64,000 nt of DNA from Cycas panzhihuaensis (Eukaryota; Cycadophyta): NCBI GenBank assembly GCA_023213395.1, contig CM041465.1, positions 247,945,741 through 248,009,740 of the forward strand, given 5' to 3'. The position numbers were made by a program, and so were the translations under genes. This document shows, piece by piece, positions 51,453-60,507 of this stretch (within the stretch, counting starts at the first letter, position 1; every line of letters starts with the position of its first letter). The notes under the pieces were generated by a model. That model did no database searches and was not told where the DNA came from. It worked only from the letters and a program-made list of their open reading frames with translations.

Positions 51453-51747
51453 TGTGGAATAATGCCTACATTAGGGCAATAATCCATATCATGGGTCAAT
51501 ATCTTTTTTTTTTTTTTTAATAAGGTAATTGTGGATCAATATCTCATGGTAGCATATTGTCAAGCATTTATCAATGCCAGGTAGTGGTGGATCTTAAGAG
51601 GTATACCAAAACCTCTTAGTCCTACCTATATTTATAAGGGATTTAAAGACCTTAGTGTTTATCAACACCACCTTCCCTATGGATTGTTAGTTACTCCTTC
51701 CTTACTTGTATTTGCTTCTTCCCTGCTCTTATCCTCTAATTCCATCA
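51453..51747 (+). repeat. C6 5' LTR
   Basis: 295 bp, TGTGGAATAATGCC...AATTCCATCA. A T-run at 51505-51518 and a repeat of GGATCAATATC/GGGTCAATATC make it longer than the 3' copy. Confidence 0.92.
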
Positions 51748-51749
51748 TT

Positions 51750-51764
51750 TAGTATTAGAATAGC
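51750..51764 (+). other. C6 primer-binding site
   Basis: TAGTATTAGAATAGC, two bases after the LTR; compare TGGTATCAGAGC. Two changes are transitions. Confidence 0.65.
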
Positions 51765-53826
51765 ATCAAATGAACCTTCTAGGATTTTTTAGTTAGAGTC
51801 TGTACTCAATATACTCATATGTTGACATACCCACATCTTCAAAGACCATTTGAATTTAATAGTCTTAAGAAGAGGCATGGTTTGTATGCATATTACATGA
51901 GGAAGTCTATGAGTGTTTGGTGCAAATCCCCATAAGTGTTTATACATACCCTTATTAGTTTCCCTTCTCTGTCTGTATGAAGAATATCACCTGCTCTTTA
52001 CAACTCATTATCTTACACTATCATATATAGGAGCTCTCCCGTCTGGTTTACACATGCAATATTTCTCTCTAGGCATGGTTGTAGTCTTTGCGTGAAGTGT
52101 TTAAGGTTGAAGACCAATTTTTGTGTGCAGTCTTTATAACCTAATTACATCTTATTGCTTACATATTCTCTTATATTTAGCTTTGCAATCTAATTATGGC
52201 TTCAAGGCAGATTATTTATGGTGGCCATTGATTGGTTGGTCTCTCATATCTGCCTCTCTATTTGTGTGTGCATCTCACACCCTTCTTTCTCGTCGACATG
52301 TGTGATTGTAGCCTTATCACACAATTGAAGCATTCACTTAAACCCTAGCCATAGCATCACATTTCACCCATTGTCCATCCATTATTTATTTATATTCACG
52401 TTTTATGACCTACTTACTAAGTGATCTAATCCATGTAAGTGTTTATATTAATGTTGAGATCACTGCATATCTTAGTATGTTGGTTATCAAGCATTTATTT
52501 GGTCATCCATAATCATTTCTAGTATATGGGTGACATCCGAAGAGCACACAATACATATTTTATTTAATCTATTTTAAATAGTACTTTTATACCCAACACA
52601 TGTGCGCCTTAAATTTTGTTTAACTACATAAGTATCCATTTGGTAGTCTTTGCATCTTTGTTTTGCATCCTTTAATTTTTGTGCATAATTTTATACATAA
52701 ATCTAGTCAAAGGCATGCGACGTGATCATACTTTTAGTGTGCCTATTGACTACTTTACATTACTTCATATCTTCAAAAGCAGTCTCATCTTATTGCCCAC
52801 GGTCAAAGTTGTCTTTAAAAAGGTGTGGACGGATCTCTTATCATGATGTTCCAAGCCGCATAATCTATACTTTTGAAGCCCCTCCATGCCTCCTAAACTC
52901 TGAAATTTTTTTGCACAAAGGAATAATTGCGGTGATCATGGATGTTATAAGATTAACTGTCATTTTTATTATAGGGGTTTTATCACTGGGCATTTCTGTT
53001 GAAATCAAACTATCCTAACACTACAATTTTTAGTTTGGAGTCCCAAACGACTCATGCAAAGACTCTTCCTTATCATGATTTCTCTTGCAGGTCATATAAG
53101 AGTAGCCAAGTGACTAGGAGATCATTTTTTAAAAAGGGGCTAAGTTATTTTTTAAGGAGGTTATCTGAAACTAAGCACCTACTTCTACTTTAACAAGGAT
53201 ATCTATTAACAAATGGGCCTATTTTTATATTTTCTAACTCCAAAATATTCTTTATTTCCACCCGAACGAAATGAGTGGTCATATGCCTATGTTGGATTTA
53301 TATTTAACAACTTATTTAATGACTAAAAGTTGATGAAACTTTTCTTTATAGTTCATGTGCTAAAGGGACCTTTATTATTTTTAACCTCCTTATACTATTT
53401 GAAGTATAGCTTAGTCATAAAAAAGTTAGAATCAAGTGTTGTTTAAAGCATTGGGATCATATTTTAATCCTATATTGACTAAATAATCTTTTAAGTATTT
53501 TTTAAGTCATTTAATGCAATCTTTTTATGATCAAAGTTGATGCTAGTTTGTAAGCCTTCTTATGAGTTGACCCTTGAATAAACTTAGCAAAACTTTAACT
53601 TGTGATAATTATTAATACAAAGTTTTACTTTAGAGGATGTTAAGTCCCAATTGAGACACATGTGCATGTCCCAAAGTTTAAGGGTAATAGTTTTGCTTGT
53701 GTTTATTGAGTGTATTCATTGCCTTATCTAAGTGTATTTTAGTATTCTATTTAAGCACTTTATCTTTTCAAATTAGCTTATTCTTAAGGTAATTTCTTTA
53801 TCATAGCCTCTAATATTATTAATATA
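51765..53826 (+). other. C6 untranslated leader
   Basis: 2.06 kb. It has several short open frames on the plus strand (51913-52305, 52722-53193) that resemble no protein family. No PPR or other host fragment recognised. Confidence 0.6.
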
Positions 53827-54800
53827 ATGGTACCTAAATTTGATAGTACTAATTTCTTGAATTAGAATCGAAGGATTAAACCTATCTTTGTGCCAAAAGA
53901 TATGTGGGACTTGATTGAAATAGGTTATGGGGCACTTGATCCTAATACTACTAAAGATTAAACGAAGACCTATAAAGAGAATGAAAAGTGAGATAATGAA
54001 GCTATGGGTTAATGAGATAATTACATTAAAGGAGGCATGGGATATTTTGAAAACCACCTACAAAGAAGTTATTGCATCAAAACTTCAAACATTAAAGAGT
54101 AAATTTAAAAATTGCAGAATGAATAGTTGTGAAGTAATAAATCATTTTACAACTAAGGCACAAGGCATAGTCAATCAAATGAGAACCTTAAGAGAAGAAA
54201 TTAATGAACAAAATATGTTAGAGAAGATCCTAAGATGTGTTAGTGATATTATAATATTTGAAATAGTTATAGCAATCATTGAGGTCTCCAAAGACCTAAC
54301 TACCCTCAAGATTAATCAACTTAGTATAATATTACTTATTGTTGAAGAGAAAATGGGGGAAAGTAAATCATTAGAATATGTTTTTATCACTAAGATAAAA
54401 ATTAGGCCAACATTTAAAGGCCAAAATTTTAGGCGAAGAGGTCAATCTCTTAGAGAAATAGGTCAAAACTTTAGAAATTAATGGCAATTTCATCAAAGAT
54501 AAGAATAAGCTTATCAAGGATAAGGACAATACCATCAAGGTTAAGGTTAATTTCATCTAGGTTAAAATTAATTTCATTAAGGATAAGGTCAAGGATAAAG
54601 ATATTACTTTCAAGGCTAATTTTAAGTAAGGCTAAGGTTTTGGATCTCAAAGAAGAGGTAGAGGACAAAGTCCAAGAGGAAGAAATCAAGGACAAAGAGG
54701 AAGGAGTCCTAGAGGTATAGGAATAATGTAATATTCCTATTATCATAAAAGTGGACACATAGAAATAAATTATTTCATAAAAAGATCCAACATGTAAAGA
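53827..54800 (+). pseudogene. C6 gag remnant with TAA-riddled repeat region
   Basis: The start ATG at 53827 gives MVPKFDSTNFLN then a stop (a Trp is usual there). The 184-residue open piece 53927-54481 is the Gag core (AWDILKTTYKEVIASKLQTL, INHFTTKAQGIVNQMRTLRE). At 54479-54637 the same frame shows a Gln/Gly/His-rich repeat with 13 TAA and only 7 CAA codons. After a one-base shift an Arg/Gly-rich stretch (SQRRGRGQSPRGRNQGQRG) and the zinc knuckle follow at about 54729-54771, where YSYYHKSGHIEINY has Tyr at all three Cys positions. Confidence 0.88.
54485..54640 (+). repeat. ~21-24-bp degenerate tandem repeat in C6 gag
   Basis: Units resemble TTTCATCAAGGATAAGG; about seven copies. In the gag frame they encode Gln/Gly/His/Phe-rich text broken by TAA. 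Confidence 0.7.
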
Positions 54801-54879
54801 GAAACAACTAATATAGTAGTTGAAGAACTAAGAAAAAATGAGAGACTCTTTCTATCAAGTTTGATAGCAAATAAAGAAG

Positions 54880-57800
54880 AAGATGGTATATTGACTCAAG
54901 ATGCTCTATTCATATGATACATAAATAAGAATGGTTCAAGGAGTTGGATAACACTAAAAGGTGTCAAATCATATTTGAAGACAATACTGCTCAACCTACG
55001 ATTAGTCAAGGAAATATAGCTATCCAAATAGACTTTGAAGAAATTAGATATATCAATGATATGCTCTATGTCCCTGCACCTAAGAAAAACTTGTTATCAA
55101 TGAGACAAATAATGGAACAAAAATACATGGTTATCTTTGGCAATCATGAGTGCACCATTAAGGATAAGCTAAGGAATAAGGTAATAGTTGCTAAGGGTCA
55201 AATGACTAATGATAAATTATTTAAATTATTCATTCCCCTAATTGATTATTATGCTTTAAAGACATCAATTAATGTGGATAGTGAGACTTGGCATAAAAGA
55301 CTTAGCCATGTTAACTATAACAACTTTGCACTATTGAAAAATATGAAATTTATGATAGGTCTACCTAATGTTGAGCATGGTAAAGAAGTATGTGAAGGGT
55401 GTATACTAGGCAAATAACAAATGAAAGGATTTCTTAATGATAGTTATAGGGCAAATAGGCCTCTTCAACTAGTATATATAAATCAATATGGATCAATGGA
55501 TGTGTCTTTACTTATAAGAGCCAAGTATTTCATAACTTTCATTATTGAATTTACAAGAATGACTTGGGTTTACTTTTTCAAATACACGCTAGATGTACTC
55601 TAATGTTTTATTGACTTCAAAGTCTTAATTAAAATACATAGTGGACATAAGATATTAATCCTTAGATTAGATAATAGAGGAGAATTAATTTTAAATAAAT
55701 TCAAAGACTATTATAGATATTTTGGGATAAGGAAGCAACTTAAAAATGCCTACATCCCTTGATAAAATGGGGTTGCTAGAATACGACCATTGTTTAAATT
55801 ATTAGAATCATGCTTAAGGATAAGCATCTTGGTAATAAATTTAAGTAGAAGTTATACACGCAATTATTTATTTGTTGAATAAATGTACAACTAAGATAAT
55901 AATGATATGGGTTACATCTAAGGAAGCTTGGATAGGTTATAAACTAAGCATCTAATATTTAAGAGTTTTTGGGTACATAACTTATGCGCACATTTTAGAA
56001 CAAAAAAGGATAAAATTAAATGACAAAATTACCAAGTACATATTTATAGGATATAGTGACTCATCAAGATCCTATAAATTATATGACCCTAAGAGTAAAA
56101 GAATCATCATGAATAAGGATGTCATCTTCAAAGAAGATGAATTCTATCAAGAGGAAGGAATTGAAAAGGGCAAAGGTAAAAACATTATGATTGAAGTGGA
56201 CTCTAATTGAAGTAGTATAAACGTACCTAATACAAGTGAATTAGGACCATCCACTTCAAGTCAAAAGGTTCTAAAATGGGCATAAAGGGCTCATAACTCT
56301 TAAGAATAACAAGATCTCAAAATGTAAACTTTGCACTTATAACTCAAGTCATGGAGTTAAATGAGCCTCAAAACTTTAAAGTGGCAAATAACTAAAATGA
56401 ATGAAAAAATGTAATAAAGGAAGAATATAATGCCTTAGTGAAGAATGATACATAAGAGTTAGTTGATTTACCACTTAGAAATAATTATATTAGGACAAAA
56501 TGGGTTTACAAAACCCAGTATAAATTAGATGGATCTATTGATAAATATAAGACAAGATTAATTATAAAAAATTATGCTCAAATTAAAAGCATAGATTATA
56601 ATGAAACATTTGCCTCTATTGTAAGGTTAGAAATAGTCAAATTAATCATGGGCCTAGTTACACAATAAGTTTGGGCAGTCTATCAAATAAATATGAAAGG
56701 TGCCTTCTTAAATGGCTATGTAAATGAGAAAATATATGTCCAATAACCCAAGGATTTTAAAGTGAAGGGAAAGGAAGATAAGGTCTATAAACTCGAAAAA
56801 GCCTTATATGGACTTAAATAGGTACTTAGAGTATGGTACTCTAAGATTGATAAATATTTTAAGGATAAAGGATTTCTAAGGAGCTAATTAGACCCTAATT
56901 TATATATAAAATTGAAAGGAATCCTAATACTAATTGTGAGCTTATATGTAGATAACCTAATATATATTGGGAATTATAATTACTTGTCCCAAAAGTTAAA
57001 AAAAGATATATGCAAAGAGTTTAATATGATAGACTTAGGACTTGTGTATTATTTCTTAGGCATTAAACTATGGTAGGATAAAAAGGGGATATTTGTATCA
57101 CAAAGAAAATAGACATTAGATATGTTACACAAATTTAATATGGATAGTTGTAAGCCACTTATAATACTAATAAAAGTTAGGTTGAAATTATCTAAGTTTT
57201 AGGAGTTTGAATTAATTAATTCTACACTTTGCATGCAGTTGATTTGGAGCCTTATTTACTTAACTTCAACTCGATTATACATTATGTATGTAATTATTAT
57301 AGTTTTCAAGTTTATTCATGAACCTAACATAAAATATTAACAAGCAATTAAAATGATTCTTGTGTATCTTAAATGTACTATTAGGTATAATTTACATTAC
57401 AGGTTATGAGGGGATTATAGGTTGACTAGTTATACAAACTCAGATTAGGTTGTATAATTGACAAGAAATCTACTTCAAGATATGCATGCAGTTTAGGTTT
57501 AGCAGCAGTAGCATGGAGTTCAAAGAAGTAGACAACAATATCTCTTTCTACTACAGAAGTATAGTATAAAGCAGTTGTAGGAGGAGCTTGTGAGACAATT
57601 TAGCTTAAGAGATTATTTCAAGATTTATAAGAAGAATAGATTGGTCCCACAGAGTTATTTTGTAATAATTAGAGTACAATCTAGATGACTAGGAATATAA
57701 TGTTTTACAGCAAGTTAAAACTTTTTAAAATACAACATCATTTACTTATAGAGTCAGTACAATAAAGTGAATTAGAATTGGTCTATTGTAATAGTTAGGA

Positions 57801-57880
57801 ACATGTGGTAGACATCTTCATAAAGGCACTTGATAAAATAAAGTTTATCAAATTTAGAGATAAACTTGGAGTCTCCCTAA
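54880..57880 (+). pseudogene. C6 pol remnant: protease to RNase H
   Basis: The protease site YIDSRCSIHM (54887-54916) has Arg where Gly is required. GAG-pre and integrase start: 54944-55417 (INDMLYVPAPKKNLLSM, WHKRLSHVNYNNFALL, CEGCILGK) and 55421-55603 (LQLVYINQYGSM). Integrase continues to 56130 (ITKYIFIGYSDSSRSYKLYD). RT: 56400-57080, with TAG at 56819-56821 in LYGLK-x-VLRVWYSK, and the polymerase motif YVDN (56945-56956) in place of YVDD. RNase H: 57180-57880. Inactive. Confidence 0.92.
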
Positions 57881-57901
57881 ATAAGCATTATGGGAGAGAA
57901 A

Positions 57902-58175
57902 TGTTAGAATAATACCTACATTGGCACAATTACCCATATTGGGCCAATAACCCATATCATGGGTCAATATCTCACGGTACCATATTGTTAGGTATTTATC
58001 AATGTTAGGTGGTGGTGGACCTTGAGAGGTGTGCCAAAACCTCTTAATATCACCTATATCTACTAAGGGTCAAAAGACCATGGTATTCATCCACACTGTC
58101 TTCTTCATAGCTTATTGGTTACTCCTCCCTTGTTTGCATTTGCTTCTTCTTTGCTCTTGTCCTCCGATTCCATCA
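57902..58175 (+). repeat. C6 3' LTR
   Basis: 274 bp, TGTTAGAATAATACC...GATTCCATCA, preceded by the polypurine tract TTATGGGAGAGAA. Confidence 0.92.
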
Positions 58176-58203
58176 TAAAATTAGTAGGACAACTAAAACT
58201 ATT

Positions 58204-58218
58204 CTAGATCTAATACCA
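58204..58218 (-). other. C5 primer-binding site
   Basis: Minus strand TGGTATTAGATCTAG, two bases after the LTR end, like that of C1. Confidence 0.8.
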
Positions 58219-58220
58219 AG

Positions 58221-58663
58221 TGAAAGAAGTGACTTTTAATCAGCTTCCATTTAAGACAAAATCATATGCATAAGATAAATACAACAACTATAATAGAGTT
58301 GATGAGGTCAAATTATTTATGCCTCTAAAATCAACATCTATTTAATCATGTGAATCACATTACATTAGTAATACCTCATACACACACACATACACACACA
58401 CACATATACATATACATACACATACACATATACACACACACACACACACAAATATCTATGTGTGTGTGTGTGTGTAATAGATTGTAGTTACATAAGAGGC
58501 AAGTAGTTGACAAAGGCAAATCATGCAAGGTGACACTTGGCACCATGCATAACCAACTTTACAATGTGTTACATTGGGTTATGAGCAAAAATAGACCCCA
58601 CAAGACTAGTCTCACAATCTTAAGTTATAACTTAACACATCTATGTGATAAATACCCTTCTAA
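58221..58663 (-). repeat. C5 5' LTR, PBS-side part
   Basis: Collinear with 44806-45200 (TGAAAGAAGTGAC..., CAAAATCAACATCTATTTAATC near 58328, of which TCAACATCTATTTAATCATG is shared). It carries a CA/TG expansion and breaks off at AATACCCTTCTAAT. Confidence 0.9.
58380..58476. repeat. (CA)n/(TG)n microsatellite with hairpin potential
   Basis: A CA-rich tract (58380-58450) is followed after about 8 bases by a TG tract (58459-58475). The CA and TG runs can pair. The matching C5 3' LTR has only CTCACATATATATAATAG here, so the expansion arose in this copy. Confidence 0.9.
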
Positions 58664-58672
58664 TTATTAGGA

Positions 58673-59101
58673 TGTTAGAATATATAATGTAAACTTTAGG
58701 TTTCTTAAAGTTATTATTTAGCCACATGTCTTAAATATAATTTAAGTGATTCTAATGTTCAAACTTATGTTTATATTAATTAATTTGTGGATGGTCGTTG
58801 AAATGCGGAATCGCATTCCATCGAACCTTCGTACTCTTTATTCATCTCCTAGATTCATGAAGTTGGTTCCAGGAATCTAAAAGGGTTGTCCAAATGCCTG
58901 ACTAAAGGATGTTTTAGGGGTTGGTGATTTTGTATAGTAGTTTCAATTCTTTATTAATAAAATTAGCTTAGAAGGTGGTTTTTCTTCCCCAGAAGGGGTT
59001 TTCCACTTGTCAATTGATGTGTGCTTGTGTAGTGTTAATTTCTGATTATTTCTTGCTTATCTTGATCCTGTTAATGCTGTACTTGTGCCTATTCTCTCAC
59101 A
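58673..59101 (+). repeat. C7 5' LTR
   Basis: 429 bp, TGTTAGAATATATAATG...ATTCTCTCACA, directly followed by a perfect PBS. No second copy in the window. Its composition is less AT-skewed than the other LTRs here. Confidence 0.8.
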
Positions 59102-59116
59102 TGGTATCAGAGCTAG
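59102..59116 (+). other. C7 primer-binding site
   Basis: TGGTATCAGAGCTAG, a perfect match to the 12-base initiator-Met consensus; the best-preserved PBS of the window. Confidence 0.92.
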
Positions 59117-59690
59117 TAAAAAAAATCCCATGCACAATGCCACAACAGTAGTATATAGGGTCTGCGAAAACTGAGTCATTTGTATGACTTGGACTGCTGT
59201 AATTGCTTCTGCTTAGGGTACCAGTTACAACTTCATCTTTGGAAGCATGATTTTGGGGAAGTTCTAGATTCCGTTGCATTGGCCGATAACCAAGTAAAAG
59301 AGTCCATGACTGTTAAAGGGGATGCAAGACCTAGGCCTCAAAATTCATTATTTACCAGGCCATTGTAGGTTGATGTAAAATCTGAAGATTCTAAGAGAAC
59401 TAAGCTTATTGCAGAAGATACACATGTAGAGCAACAAAGTAACCCACCATTTCACACAAGGGTGATATAATTTACAGAGATTCTAGGGAGTGTCAAGGAC
59501 ATAATCTTCAGCTCATAAATGAGCAAGCTGCATGGGAAATAACAAATCCTTCTCATAGATCGTTGGAAGATATCAGAGAATGCTCTCACTATACTGTCTG
59601 CCCGGAAAAGAAATCCAATGAAGAGCAACTTGTTCTGCATCAAGGCATTATAATACTGATAGAAAATAAGCATGTATCGTCTGTAGAAGA
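59117..59690 (+). other. C7 leader, unrecognised non-repetitive part
   Basis: On the plus strand the frame at 59180-59368 (LWKHDFGEVLDSVALADNQV..., GDARPRPQNSLFTRPL), a stop, then VDVKSEDSKRTKLIAEDTHV to 59470 reads like protein-coding text with only one stop over about 95 codons. I recognise no family. It could be another host exon fragment or an element-specific leader frame. Confidence 0.35.
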
Positions 59691-59963
59691 TCAAGTCTTC
59701 ATGCTCCTACATGTAGCATACATATCTACAAGCACATTCCCCACAAAGACATCCGATTGAAATCTGATTCGTACTACGTGATCATGAATCTTCTTCCCCT
59801 CTTGAAGAGCGGATAGGCGAGCACATGCCTTGAGTACAAAGGGGAATGTGATATTGTCTGGCAGCAAGGGCTTCGACCTTCTGTCTGTCATTGCGAGAGG
59901 AGTACACTTAGCCAAAGAAATGCCAAGGCAGAGGAAACACGGTGAGACAGGGGAGAAACCCAC
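59691..59963 (-). pseudogene. PPR (PLS-type) protein gene fragment
   Basis: PPR proteins bind organellar RNA, one repeat per base. On the minus strand about 60 residues match the plant L and S repeats closely: PDNITFPFVLKACARLSALQ, then EGKKIHDHVVRIRFQSDVFV, then GNVLVDMYATCRSM. A stop follows at 59691-59693 and the next expected repeat is absent. Residues upstream (MGFSPVSPCF...) do not look like a preceding repeat. Real PPR proteins have many repeats, so this is a fragment of under two. It lies antisense inside C7, between PBS and gag. Preservation is better than that of the nearby pol genes. Confidence 0.85.
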
Positions 59964-60400
59964 GGCTCTTTCCGAAGACGTTGATCACTAGAGACTACGC
60001 CATAGCCGCCGCTCTTACAACACCTGAACGAAGGACGCCTGGATGGAGAACATTTCTCTCTGGCTCCCTTCTTTGTCCATCAGGCCCTATGCCAAACTAC
60101 CCTATTCCATATATAACAGAGGGGATACCTGGCACCATTTGGCTTGCTTGAAGCCCTGGAGTCTACATTGAAGAAGGACCCAGATTACAAGTGTTGCTCT
60201 GGAAGGAAAACATAGAGGGCGATGGAGAATGCTCAACGAAGAAGGACCCAGATAACGGGAAGATGGAGAATGCTCCACTAGGTCGACCAAGCTAGTCGCT
60301 GTCGCCTCTACAAAGCCGTCGAAGACGCCATCGCTCCAATCCTTCACCATCAACTTGCATACAAAGACGTCGCCGCCATTTTAAAAAAAATCAGGTAGGG
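59964..60400 (-). other. Sequence upstream of the PPR fragment, possible gene 5' part
   Basis: Clearly richer in G+C than its surroundings. On the minus strand AAAATGGCGGCGACGTC at about 60366-60382 is a good plant start context, but the frame stops after nine codons. A short direct repeat, GAAGAAGGACCCAGAT, lies at 60171 and 60239. It may be a captured first exon or 5' untranslated region of the same PPR gene; this is inference. Confidence 0.4.
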
Positions 60401-60414
60401 TTCGAAAAACCTAG

Positions 60415-60437
60415 CCCCCCCCCCCCCCCCCCCCCCT
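60415..60437. repeat. Poly-C run
   Basis: More than 20 consecutive C, followed within 60 bp by a run of about 20 T (60490-60507). Such runs may also be assembly-sensitive. Confidence 0.9.
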
Positions 60438-60507
60438 CGGACCCCAAACAAATTTTTGGTTTTCATTAAAAATTACGTCGGGTCCGCGTTTTTTTTTTTT
60501 TTTTTTA

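Larger units (their letters stand above)
51453..58175 (+). mobile_element. C6: complete Ty1/copia retrotransposon inside C5
   Basis: LTRs at 51453-51747 and 57902-58175, flanked by the perfect duplication TAAAA (51448-51452, 58176-58180). Order: PBS, 2.1-kb leader, gag, protease, integrase, reverse transcriptase, RNase H, polypurine tract. Inserted in opposite orientation in the C5 leader close to the C5 PBS. Inactive because of many stops and a mutated polymerase site. Confidence 0.95.

Noticed and set aside
51913-53193. Series of short plus-strand frames that might be a gene with introns
   Set aside because: They lie in the C6 leader, in mixed frames, without family resemblance or clear splice-site pattern.
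54481-54720. Plus-strand frame rich in Ile/Ser/Arg/Lys, and its antisense frame 54371-54758
   Set aside because: Off-frame readings of the degenerate repeat in C6 gag; the true frame is set by the Gag core upstream and the zinc knuckle downstream.
59097-59279. Minus-strand frame across the C7 PBS
   Set aside because: It overlaps the LTR end and PBS and shows no family resemblance.
60102-60353. 83-residue minus-strand frame upstream of the PPR fragment
   Set aside because: No PPR or transit-peptide pattern could be joined to the downstream repeat; kept only as possible 5' sequence, not as a gene.
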